From: Dyella acidisoli
GTDB lineage: Bacteria; Pseudomonadota; Gammaproteobacteria; Xanthomonadales; Rhodanobacteraceae
Assembly: GCF_030160295.1 (NCBI RefSeq)
Contig: NZ_BSOB01000003.1
Location: 1 to 64,000 of the forward strand
DNA length: 64,000 nucleotides
Direction: 5' to 3'
Within the stretch, counting starts at the first letter, position 1; every line of letters starts with the position of its first letter. The notes beneath the pieces are model-generated. The model did not search any database. It was given only the letters and a program-made list of their open reading frames with translations, and was not told the origin of the DNA. Of the stretch, positions 19,601 through 26,330 are shown one piece after another. The translations under genes and the position numbers were made by a program.

Positions 19601-22600
19601 CGAGTACGTCTGCGCGTCGGTGCTGCTGACCGTGCCCTGCAACTGCGTCGTTCCGCTAACCGACACGCTGGCCAGCGTCGAAGTGCCACCCAAGACCGCA
19701 TTGCCGGTAATGCCCAGTGAACTGGTGCCGGTACCGCCGCTGACACCCGCGCTCAGGTACACCGTACTGCCGGAAAGCGAATACGTATTCGTTCCTGTTT
19801 CGCTGAGCGTCAACCCTCCGGCATAGGTCTGGCTACCTGTGGTGCTGACGTTACTAAGGTTGTTGTTCAAGCTGGTGGCGCCGCTGACATTCAGCGACGC
19901 CAATGGTGTTGTATCGCCAATGTCCTGATTGAACGTGGTGGTGCCGGTGGTACTTACATTGAGGCCAAACCCGCCGTCCACCGTGCTGTTGAAGACCACA
20001 TTGCCGCCGCCAGAACTGTTCAGCGAGGTATTGGCACCTACAATCACCGGACCGTCATACGTCTGTCCTAGCCCCGAAGCGACGTTTTGCGTAAGGGTAA
20101 TACCGCCTGTGCTAATCGCGTCGAAGCTGCCACCTACCGACACCGTACCCAAGGTCAGCGCATTGCCGCTGTTGTTCACGGTGACGCTGTGGCTGCCGTT
20201 GTTGCTCAGTGCCACCGCCCCTGTGAAATCGTTGCCGCCATTGTTGAGCGTGATGACGCCCGCTCCCGCATTGACGGAAGCTGCTCCGGCGCTTGCCACC
20301 TGCGTGATGGCAGTACCCGAAGCTTGCGTAATACCGACGCCAGTCAACGTTAGCGTGCCGGTACCGACCGACACATTTCCCACCTTCAGCGCGTTAGTGC
20401 CATTGCTTAAAGCGACGTTGTTGGCACCGCTGTTACTCAATGCCACCGCCCCAGTGAAGTCGTTACCGCTGTTGTTAAGCGTGATGACGCCTGCCCCGGC
20501 AGTGAAGGAGGCCGTTCCGGCACTCGCCGCCTGCGTGGCGGTAGTCCCGGACGCCTGCGAGATGCCGACGCCCGTCAACGCCAGCGTGCCGGTGCCAACT
20601 GACACATTGCCCAGCGTCAGCGCATTGCTGCCATTGTTCACGGTGACGTTGTGGGCGCCGCTGTTGCTCAGCGTCACCGCCCCCGTGAAGTCGTTGCCGC
20701 CTCTGCCGAGAGTGATGACGCCCGCCCCTGCATTGAATGAGGCCGTTCCGGCGCTCGCCGTCTGCGTAATGGCGCCGGACGCTTGCGTGATGCCGACGCC
20801 GGTGAGCGTCAGCGCGCCGGTGCCGACCGCCACATTGCCCAATGTCAGCGCATTACTGTCGTTACTTACAGCGACGTCATTGGCACCGCTATTGCTCAGC
20901 GAAACATTACCGGCAAAGTTATTGCCACTGTTGATTGCCGAAATAGCACCCGCACCTGCCGTAAGCGAGGTGGTGCCACCAATGGTCAGCGCGCCTGCCG
21001 CATTGATGCCAGAACTGGCGATAACGGCAAGGTTACCGTTGCCGCCGGTGGTATCGATGCTGGACGTACTGTCGACACTGAGACTGCCGACGGCGCCAGT
21101 GGTTGCGTCTCCGATCTTTACGTTGCCACCGCCTGTGCTGATGCTGGACGTGCTGCTAAGGCTGACTAGACCATTGGTCTCGATATCGACATTGCCTCCA
21201 TTGGTGGCAATGTTGGCGCTCTGCAGTTGCACTGTGCACGCCGTGGTGCAATTGGTACCCGCACTGTACGTGGCGCCCGTCGCCGAGCCACCGTAATCCG
21301 CCCACAGATTGACATTCAGCGAGTGCGTGCCGCTATTAGCGGCGGAGATGTTGCCGTTGAGAAAAATACTCCCAGCCGCTTCCAGATACAGCGAACCGGC
21401 GCCAGCCGCAGTGATGTTCGTCCCGCTGGCAAGCGTAATGTCACCGTGATCTGTGCCGTTGCTGCTGGTATTGGTGAACACGAACACATTGGTGTTACCG
21501 GTCAACGCAGCATTGATACCGGTCGGGCTGATCGTAGAGGTACCGGTAGCCGTGAATGGATTGGTGAACGTCGAACCACCTGTCTGGATGGTGACGTTGT
21601 AGGGATCCAGCAACCATGTACCCGCCGTACCATGAGCCGCCGACGCATCCACGTTGCCCTGCGAGTTGAGCCCGTAATGCGAGGACGTTTCGACCAATCC
21701 ACCGTTACCGCCCAACGCACCACCACGCGCACTGATATTGCCGTAGAAATTATTGACCTGGTTGCCCCATACCACCACTGAACCGCCATTACCTGTCTGC
21801 GTGGCATCAGCATTCAACGTCGCGGTGGGCGCCACATAAGTGGCGTTGGCAGTCTGCAGCCCTTCCCCGCCCTGATAACCACCACCCACGCGAATGCTGC
21901 CGCCGCCGTTCGTGCCGGAAGCATTCACATTGCCGCTGACGTCGACACCATGGTCGGACAACACCTGCACGCTGCCACCTTGCGTGCCGGACACATCAAT
22001 GGTGCCGCTGGTAACCGTGTTGCCGCCGCTGGCAATCAGCTGCACTTTGCCGCCGCGAGTGGTGATGCCGCCCGCGCTGACTACGCCGGTGTTGTTGACC
22101 AGGTTGGTGAACAGGTCCTTCGCTGCCGAGGCCTGCAGCACTACCGTGCCGCTGTCCGCTTGTAGCTTGCCTTTGTTCGTGACGGCGGCTTCGTCGGTGT
22201 TGAGGCGTTTTTGGAGTTCACCGGTGACCTGCACATTGATCAGGCCATCGCCGTCGAAATCGAGCACGGCGCGATCGGCGCCATCGAGATTGATGTGGCC
22301 GTAGTTGGCGACGATCAGGCCGTCATTCTCTACCTGTCCGCCAATCAGGCTGACCGAACCGCCGCTGGCCGCTTCGATGGTGCCGTGGTTGACGATGCCA
22401 GCGCTGCTGCCGTGCGCATCCAGGTTGAAATGGTTTTTAAGGAAGTCGCTGGGTGTGAGATCCAGCGTGCTCGCCACAAGACCGCCCACATTCATCTGCG
22501 AGCCGGCACCGAAGATGATGCCGTGCGTGTTGATCAGGAAGATCTGGCCGTTGGAATTGACATGGCCGAAGATCTGGCTGGGGTTCTGATCAAGAATGCG

Positions 22601-22933
22601 ATTGAGCGCTACCGAGGTGAACGATGGTTGCTTGAACAGCACCGAGGCGTTCGCGCCGACGTTGAAGCTTTGCCAGTTCAATGCCAGCAGTTGCGAATTC
22701 TGTACGACGGTGGTGTTGGCGCCGCTCTGCGAAATGGAGCCGCTGCCGCCGACGATCGCGCCGCCAGTGGGCGTGGCGTTCGCCGCCACATGCCCGCCTG
22801 CCCATACTTCGCCGCCGAAGGCGAAAAGACCCAACAAGGACAACAGGCTTGCCGGGAGCAATTTGCGCCGCAGGGCCGGCAGTCCATTCGAGTGACGCGA
22901 CACGTGCAGCTGTTTGCCAGTATTCGTGTTCAT
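13658..22933 (-). CDS. Giant filamentous-hemagglutinin-like exoprotein, TpsA
   Basis: A 3,091-residue secreted adhesin-type protein. It starts with an extended signal peptide (charged SRHSNGLPALRRK before a hydrophobic core). The TPS (haemagglutination activity) domain follows at about residues 45-300, with modified NPNG-type signatures (NSNGQIFLINTHGIIFG, then MNVGGLVAST). The rest is Gly/Ser/Thr/Asn-rich beta-helix repeats (TLNAGTAAIAL-like, SGNDFTGAV, QSGGLTVSG). It should pass through the TpsB pore encoded directly upstream. The short C-terminus contains two Cys; no obvious toxin (CdiA-CT/VENN) or anchor domain is seen. Start: ATG at 22933 with GGAGG five bases upstream, rather than the out-of-range Met five residues earlier. 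Repeats could hide assembly errors. Confidence 0.9.
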   Translation of the reverse strand: MNTNTGKQLHVSRHSNGLPALRRKLLPASLLSLLGLFAFGGEVWAGGHVAANATPTGGAIVGGSGSISQSGANTTVVQNSQLLALNWQSFNVGANASVLFKQPSFTSVALNRILDQNPSQIFGHVNSNGQIFLINTHGIIFGAGSQMNVGGLVASTLDLTPSDFLKNHFNLDAHGSSAGIVNHGTIEAASGGSVSLIGGQVENDGLIVANYGHINLDGADRAVLDFDGDGLINVQVTGELQKRLNTDEAAVTNKGKLQADSGTVVLQASAAKDLFTNLVNNTGVVSAGGITTRGGKVQLIASGGNTVTSGTIDVSGTQGGSVQVLSDHGVDVSGNVNASGTNGGGSIRVGGGYQGGEGLQTANATYVAPTATLNADATQTGNGGSVVVWGNQVNNFYGNISARGGALGGNGGLVETSSHYGLNSQGNVDASAAHGTAGTWLLDPYNVTIQTGGSTFTNPFTATGTSTISPTGINAALTGNTNVFVFTNTSSNGTDHGDITLASGTNITAAGAGSLYLEAAGSIFLNGNISAANSGTHSLNVNLWADYGGSATGATYSAGTNCTTACTVQLQSANIATNGGNVDIETNGLVSLSSTSSISTGGGNVKIGDATTGAVGSLSVDSTSSIDTTGGNGNLAVIASSGINAAGALTIGGTTSLTAGAGAISAINSGNNFAGNVSLSNSGANDVAVSNDSNALTLGNVAVGTGALTLTGVGITQASGAITQTASAGTASFNAGAGVITLGRGGNDFTGAVTLSNSGAHNVTVNNGSNALTLGNVSVGTGTLALTGVGISQASGTTATQAASAGTASFTAGAGVITLNNSGNDFTGAVALSNSGANNVALSNGTNALKVGNVSVGTGTLTLTGVGITQASGTAITQVASAGAASVNAGAGVITLNNGGNDFTGAVALSNNGSHSVTVNNSGNALTLGTVSVGGSFDAISTGGITLTQNVASGLGQTYDGPVIVGANTSLNSSGGGNVVFNSTVDGGFGLNVSTTGTTTFNQDIGDTTPLASLNVSGATSLNNNLSNVSTTGSQTYAGGLTLSETGTNTYSLSGSTVYLSAGVSGGTGTSSLGITGNAVLGGTSTLASVSVSGTTQLQGTVSSTDAQTYSGAVTLTGNTTLTNTGSSGVISFGSTVDGGYNLGITNSNDAVSFGGAVGSLTSLASLTVNGSGGVTLGGNVTTTGTQSYTGALALSSANTTLAGSLVTINNAINQSGENLTIAGNAVLSSTSMENLASLSVSGTSTLDGIVTTTGGTQSYTGAVTLGSSVSSLAAASTTFTNGVSGGKSTGVTLFGAATFGGTSSLTGLRVTGAALLRGDITTTAHSQTYTGAVTLGNNVTLTSSGSTGGISFGSTVDNAATTRESLTVDAPNGAVSFAGAVGGSSTNGPLNGLNVQGGSFSANTLNIGNGGLSVATSGTINQAGGFTVAGTSSFNAGSNAITLNSGANDFAGVISLSGSDVSLVNSVATELGAGTETGSLSVTSTGAISQSGGLSVGTTSSFVAGTNAITLNNAGNNFTGAVSLISGAASLTNQLATQLDTSVVSSLTVNSGGVISQTSAGVLTVSGTSTFSAGSNAITLNNANALTGAVNFAGGNTSLTNTLATQLGTSTITGTLDVSSTLGAITQSGALTVGGTSSFSAGLNAITLTNAGNAFTGAVSLIGGTTQLTNNSALILGDSSVSALTVISNGSITQDDSSGTTGLSVTGAASFTQNSSNHDIVLDNSGNNILGAASFVAGAPIRNLSFTNAAPPSSLTLPASVGGNLAIDYVNGVLAVPTTIVVTGALDLTAGGGITLNGTETTGGAQTYHSAVTLGGSSTLQSTAGGNINLAQGVGGSTYALALDTSGGVTIGGSLPTQLMGLTSNGGSFSSGALSIGTSGLSISTASGPITQSGTFSVNGTSTFNAGGNTITLNNGSNNFTGAVLLTGGTTQINNGTALTLGSSTIHGNLTATAHGAITQAGSLTVTGTSNFTAGSNAITLTSASNAFTGAVTLTGGATQITNSTALTLGTLNTGALIAASGAGLNLGSGTVSGTLTASGVGLITQNGALTVNGAASVTQSGSGQDVLLGNTSNQFKSTVSFAGTQIKNLTFANAYATSSSGLTLPASISGNLTLIYPNAGLMLPGTAVGGTLDVTANGITINGNETTGGGQIYNGAVTLGNDATLHSAGNGDLTFTSTINGTHALVLNTSGNVTLGGAATLNGLTSTSNTFSGSALTIGSGGLSITTTGGAITQTGAFAVTGNSEFNAGGNAITLTNGGNNFVGAVALTGGTTQISQGSALTLGAMHTGSLTVNSQGDLNLGSGSVSGDLAATSNGGAISESGPLSVSGNSTLNAGTAAIALTNASNAFGGAVNLTGGTTQITDSAALNLGTLNTGDLTITSSGNLNLGSGNIGGNLVATSNGGAISQTGALSIAGTTALNGGNGAISLTDSGNTFTSAVTATGAGVALNDAGDLTVASLTDNANGSVALTAGGTLTAYGISAGSGNIALASNGGTLSTGGAISGGNISLTGVNGITSTNSITASGSLTMTSANGAITSSGGLSAGALTGSSAGATVLSGTNTIGTLGSFNANGFSLSNGQSLTVAGPVTGNGSTTLTVTSGDLSLSGLVSGSATALNAAGNINEGSSGGIVASTLSGGVGGSASLSSSANQIGTLGNFSASHFTLLDGPALTINGTVNGGTSTAITVSNGGLTINGALLGSTTTLNAAGAISEGGGSITAGTLSGGASGAATLNGSNQVGALGNFSANGFSLTDGQALTVNGSVNGNGSTALTTTNGGITINGTVIGNTVSLNSAEAIGEGSNGIQADTLTGSSIGATTLNGANQVGTLGSFTANGFSLADAQALTVSGAVSGGSSLALTTTSGDIAINNAISGTATSLNAAGTLSEGTGGTIAAATLSGNAGGLTTLTGLNKVGTLGDFRSLSGFNFADDQTLTLSSLNGSNYVVDAGTSTASISVTHGNLYQSDHTWTYDGSGYWSSTGAIGTQANPIYVTGLTTQYVPLVGDPPAYFYAVDRFGDILSIVGDSVNVPTSLFSSRAQNVNNHLDSYIDASVITANYRAFGIVPSGILLPPDQQSCQTGGGTDCSDE
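20140..20870 (-). repeat. Tandem ~230-bp repeats inside the tpsA gene
   Basis: About three head-to-tail units of 77-78 codons, each with the order ALTLGNVSVGTG, LTGVGITQASG, SAGTASF, GAGVITL and GNDFTGAV.LSN. Copies differ mainly by substitutions. They are part of the beta-helix stalk and are likely sites of length change by recombination. Boundaries are approximate. Weaker relatives of the unit recur through the rest of the gene. Confidence 0.7.
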
Positions 22934-22944
22934 GATTGCCTCCA

Positions 22945-25014
22945 TCAAAACGTCAAGCCCATACGTCCGTATACGTGGTATCCGTGACGGTCCGTCGCTT
23001 GCTGACTGCCAAGCGGAATCGCACCGTCCAGATGGAATTCGAGGTGGTGGAACTGCGGCAGGCGGAAAATGAAACCAGCGCCCCAGCCACTGAAATTGAC
23101 CGGTGGCGTGCCGTGCAGATCCGCGCCAGCCGCGAAACCGCGCGCGTAATCGAAGAAAGTTTCCAGTTCCAACAGTTCACGCCATGGTCTGGCGTAGAAC
23201 GGCGAGGTGACGTTGCCGAAACCCGGTGCATCCACGTGGTATTCAACCGATGTGTAATAGCCGCGATCCGTCAAACCATCGGCAATGGGATAGGCGCGCA
23301 CGCTGTCCGGACCGCCGATGACGAACTGCTCCATCGGCACCAGCGCATCCGGTGTCCATTGACCGTTGAACTTGAAATACAGACGCTGTGACTGCGTGAG
23401 GAACTGCAAGCGCGTGTAGCCGATCTTTGCCACGGTGAAGTCGTGCGCGTGTTTGGGGCTGACTAGATCCGGATCGTGTGTCTGGTCGTCCAGCGACTTG
23501 CGCACGCTTACCTGCAACAGATCGACGCCTTGGAAACGTCGATCGGTATGGTTCATCGCATAGGAAAGTTCGAGCAGGTTGAACTTCTCGTCCGACAACT
23601 GCAGACCCAGCGTGCTCAACTTCGATTGCTCGCGGATCACGTGCAGCGACGTCTGCATCTTCATGTCGTCGGTATTGATGAACTTCCAATCACTGCCGGC
23701 GTAATACGTGGTCGTCGGGCCACGCACTTTCAGCGCCGCAAAGCCGTCGGAACTGATCTGCAACTGGCTGCGCGTGCCGCCGAGAGTCATGCTCAAACCG
23801 GGCACCACCACCAGCGGCGCGGTGTAGTTGAGCGAGCCATACGCGTTCTGGTTCGGGTCGAGCGCATAGTTCGCATTGGCCGACAACGTATCGCCAATAC
23901 CCAGCGGGCTGTTCCAGGTGACACCGCCTTGCACGCGATAACGCCCGGTGAGCGGCGTGCCGTAGTTATCAGCGCCGGTGGTGAACGTGAAAGGCATCGG
24001 CGCTTCGCGCGCCACCATCACCAGATCGGTGTCGCCGGTCTGACGACCCGGCTGGAACGTCGACGCCACCGATACGCCCGGCAGATCGCGCACGTACAGC
24101 AGTGCCGAGTCCACCGTGCTCTTTTGCAGCGGCTCACCCTTGAGCTGCTGGGCAGGTGCAGCGATCACGCTGGCGTAATAACGCTTGTTGCCTTTGACGA
24201 TGATGCGACCGACGCGACCTTCGAGAATCTGGATCTGTACTTTCTGGTCATTGCCGATCGTCTGCGCTGGTAGGAATGCGCTGGTCAAGATGAAGCCGGC
24301 TTTACGGTAACGGTCGGTAACCTTGTCCGCCACACCCTGCATCTGCGCGAACGTGAGCATCGCCGGCTGGTCGGCGCTGCCGCCCAGCTTCTTGTACTCC
24401 GCATCGGCCATCGCCTGGATGGTGTCGAACGTGATACCCGCATCGGGATGATCACCCACGCCATCGACGTGAAAACCGCGTACGGCGATGCGCTGCGCTG
24501 CTGCGTTGCCTTCGCGCTCTTTCACTGGCGGTACTACGCCGCTCTCGCTCGGCGCCGAGGCCAAAGCAGCGGTGCCTGCTGCGGTGGCTGCGGGCACCGC
24601 GCTGGCGGCAGCTTCGGCATTACCGCTGCTAGCTGCATTCGCGCCCGCTCCAAAACTGTAAGTAACGAACTGGTCGGCTAAATAGGCATGTGCCTGTGGA
24701 TAGCCGGCCTTGTTCAATGCTGCAGTGATGCGATCAGCCAATGCCTGCAACTGCGCATGCGTGAGCGCGTTTGCATTGCCGGCTGTAGCCGCTGCTTTCT
24801 GATATTCGCCGTCGACGATCTTCTGGATATCCGGTGACGATGCCGGTACCCCGCTTACTAGGATGTTCTGCGCAGCCGCGGGAGCGCCACCTTGCGCCCA
24901 CGCCCTGCCGCCACCCAATGCCAAAGCCAATGCTGCTGCCATGCATGCAATCCGCACGATACGTATCCTCTGAATCGAAACGCGGTGGTGTATATGGGTC
25001 GGGAGAGCGCTCAT
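22945..25014 (-). CDS. Outer-membrane two-partner secretion transporter, TpsB/ShlB family
   Basis: A 689-residue protein with a signal peptide (ending near AWAQ, about residue 41). Two POTRA-like regions follow: a first Pro/Ala-rich part up to residue 150 and a clear POTRA ending in ILEGRVGRIIVKGNKRYY at about 265-290. The last 350 residues are the 16-strand barrel, ending with the terminal strand GYHVYGRMGLTF whose last residue is Phe, as for outer-membrane insertion. It secretes the TpsA protein encoded next. Its stop (TGA, 22945) is 11 bp before the tpsA start. A GGGGAG site precedes the ATG at 25014. Confidence 0.9.
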   Translation of the reverse strand: MSALPTHIHHRVSIQRIRIVRIACMAAALALALGGGRAWAQGGAPAAAQNILVSGVPASSPDIQKIVDGEYQKAAATAGNANALTHAQLQALADRITAALNKAGYPQAHAYLADQFVTYSFGAGANAASSGNAEAAASAVPAATAAGTAALASAPSESGVVPPVKEREGNAAAQRIAVRGFHVDGVGDHPDAGITFDTIQAMADAEYKKLGGSADQPAMLTFAQMQGVADKVTDRYRKAGFILTSAFLPAQTIGNDQKVQIQILEGRVGRIIVKGNKRYYASVIAAPAQQLKGEPLQKSTVDSALLYVRDLPGVSVASTFQPGRQTGDTDLVMVAREAPMPFTFTTGADNYGTPLTGRYRVQGGVTWNSPLGIGDTLSANANYALDPNQNAYGSLNYTAPLVVVPGLSMTLGGTRSQLQISSDGFAALKVRGPTTTYYAGSDWKFINTDDMKMQTSLHVIREQSKLSTLGLQLSDEKFNLLELSYAMNHTDRRFQGVDLLQVSVRKSLDDQTHDPDLVSPKHAHDFTVAKIGYTRLQFLTQSQRLYFKFNGQWTPDALVPMEQFVIGGPDSVRAYPIADGLTDRGYYTSVEYHVDAPGFGNVTSPFYARPWRELLELETFFDYARGFAAGADLHGTPPVNFSGWGAGFIFRLPQFHHLEFHLDGAIPLGSQQATDRHGYHVYGRMGLTF

Positions 25015-25337
25015 GCGCTCCCCTTCAATCGACTTTTTCTAAACGGAACCCCTTGCTGCGGAGCGCACGCTTACCTTGGTGCGTCCGTTTGTCCCCCATG
25101 CGCCCGCCAATGAAACGTGGCGCGTGTCTGCCTATGATGCCTCCATTCGATACCGTGTTCCAAGTCGCGCTTTTTACTTTCCTAATGTTGTTGCGGCATT
25201 ACTCTTGCTTTAAATCCCGTCGCCCGTAAGCGGGGTTGCAAACCTCAACATCGCCGTGTTTGAGAGCTCGCCAGGTTGGGGTTGGCAACTCTACCTACGT
25301 CCTTGTTCCGACAGCATAAGCCTGCCTATGTATGGTC
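25015..25337. other. Promoter region of the TPS operon with a degenerate REP pair
   Basis: About 320 bases without a convincing gene. It contains the promoter of the TpsB-TpsA operon (not pinpointed) and, at 25225-25298, a decayed GTAG-type REP pair (GTAAGCGGGGTTGC...AACCTCAAC and an inverted half ending CTACCTAC). Confidence 0.5.
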
Positions 25338-25571
25338 TTAGAGGGGCGTGCGGGAGAAGTTGGTTACACCTGCTCCGAATACCGGAAGAGCGGCCTCTTT
25401 GACCTTATTGATCAACAATCGCAAGGCAATGAGATCGTTGCCATAATCGGCAACTTCGTCATCATCCTTCGATGTTTCACAGATATGCGCCCATTTCGCA
25501 TCCAGCTCTGCGAGGGCTTCGAGGATCAACTGTGCCTCACCGGCAACCAAGGGCAGTTCGATCTGTCTCAC
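25338..25571 (-). CDS. 77-residue protein coupled to the Tse2-like toxin, candidate immunity protein
   Basis: A small acidic helical protein (two predicted helices, about residues 8-28 and 35-60; EAQLILEALAELDAKW and DYGNDLIALRLLI). It starts with GTG overlapping the TGA of the toxin gene (GTGA), the arrangement expected of an antitoxin or immunity gene. Its length equals that of P. aeruginosa Tsi2 as I remember it, but the Tsi2 signatures (TLM.AIQ, LPPY) are absent. By position it is the cognate immunity protein; by sequence it is unassigned. Confidence 0.65.
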   Translation of the reverse strand: MRQIELPLVAGEAQLILEALAELDAKWAHICETSKDDDEVADYGNDLIALRLLINKVKEAALPVFGAGVTNFSRTPL

Positions 25572-25945
25572 GCCATCTTTCCTTCTTTCTTGAACACGCG
25601 CGTTGCTTTGAGGGCAAGTTCTTCGAGCAGCCCTTTGTATTTATCAACAGGCATGTTTTGAGCGGGGGCTATACAAAAATGATGGGGTCTGTCGTTGACG
25701 AGCTTCAGGCCAACGGGCAATGGTGTGTTAGGAGGGAAACGCCACACCCATCCTGACATAGGAGAAGCCATGACGCCTTCCTTGTCAAAGACACTTATGC
25801 CCTTTCCGTTAGCGATGACGACGACAATACCGTTCAGGTCTGTTGTGTCCACGTCCCTAGGGCGAACATTCGACAACCTTGGGTTGTCGGTATTGCCTAA
25901 ACGGAACACTTCCTCAGGAACAAGAAAAAACTCGCGATTGATCAT
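25568..25945 (-). CDS. Tse2-like toxin (putative T6SS effector)
   Basis: A 125-residue protein whose second half follows the pattern of P. aeruginosa Tse2. GISVFDKEGV (Ser51) corresponds to GTSVFDRAGV, then come a P..LPVGLKLVND segment (P..IPPDLKVKQD in Tse2), an H-x-x-I-x-P-A-x-x-M motif and a terminal helix Y..LL..LA..ATR. Tse2 is a cytoplasmic toxin with an ADP-ribosyltransferase-like fold. One of two remembered critical Tse2 residues (Ser80) is kept as Ser51, while the preceding Thr is Ile here. The ATG at 25945 has GGAGG seven bases upstream and is preferred to a TTG six bases earlier. Next to ppkA, it could be an effector of this T6SS, or a toxin-antitoxin module. Confidence 0.7.
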   Translation of the reverse strand: MINREFFLVPEEVFRLGNTDNPRLSNVRPRDVDTTDLNGIVVVIANGKGISVFDKEGVMASPMSGWVWRFPPNTPLPVGLKLVNDRPHHFCIAPAQNMPVDKYKGLLEELALKATRVFKKEGKMA

Positions 25946-25980
25946 TCTCAACCCTCCATGAGTAGCTTATTTGTTCGATA

Positions 25981-26000
25981 ACCACCTCATCTGAGGTGGT
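25981..26000. terminator. Short hairpin between the kinase operon and the toxin pair
   Basis: ACCACCTC / GAGGTGGT with a four-base loop, 10 bp after the stop of the small membrane protein gene on the minus strand. There is no clear U-tract. It may separate the T6SS operon from the Tse2-like pair. Confidence 0.4.
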
Positions 26001-26009
26001 GGGTGGTGC

Positions 26010-26330
26010 TCATCTCATCTTCAGCAACCAATACAAAATCAGCACGCACAGCAATACGCCAATAACCACCACCGTAATCAACTTCCACGCGGCATGCCGC
26101 GGCGGAAACAGGCCAGGCAACACGTCGCCATCCGACACCGACGCAGGTTCATGCGAACTGACCGCCTGACGCACGATGACATTGCGCGCGGTGACTACGT
26201 GGCTTTCCAATAATGCCCCGAGCAGATGACGGCGCCGCGACCGGTATTCCTCGCGGCTGATGCGGCCCAGGCGATGAGCATCGTCCAATGCATGCAGGCT
26301 GTGATTGATATGGCGTTCGCGTTCGTTCAT
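26010..26330 (-). CDS. Small membrane protein with SHOCT-like N-terminus, T6SS-linked
   Basis: A 106-residue protein. Residues 1-40 (ALDDAHRLGRISREEYRSRRRHLL) look like a SHOCT-type short helical motif. One transmembrane helix at about 83-103 ends in a short Lys/Arg tail, so the N-terminus is probably cytoplasmic. Its start overlaps the stop of ppkA by four bases (ATGA type), so it is the last gene of the T6SS regulatory operon. Function unknown; a role beside the kinase is inference from position. Confidence 0.65.
   Translation of the reverse strand: MNERERHINHSLHALDDAHRLGRISREEYRSRRRHLLGALLESHVVTARNVIVRQAVSSHEPASVSDGDVLPGLFPPRHAAWKLITVVVIGVLLCVLILYWLLKMR

Noticed and set aside
20140-20870. 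CRISPR-like repeat array
   Set aside because: The repeats are about 230 bp, in frame and contiguous without spacers; they encode adhesin stalk units.
14097-22304. Long open frames on the plus strand opposite the tpsA gene (for example 14454-15494 and 19929-21296)
   Set aside because: They are Pro/Val/Leu-rich mirror images of the Gly/Thr/Asn/Ser repeats of the adhesin. They have no family motifs and no good ribosome sites; the codon bias of the repeats keeps the opposite strand open.
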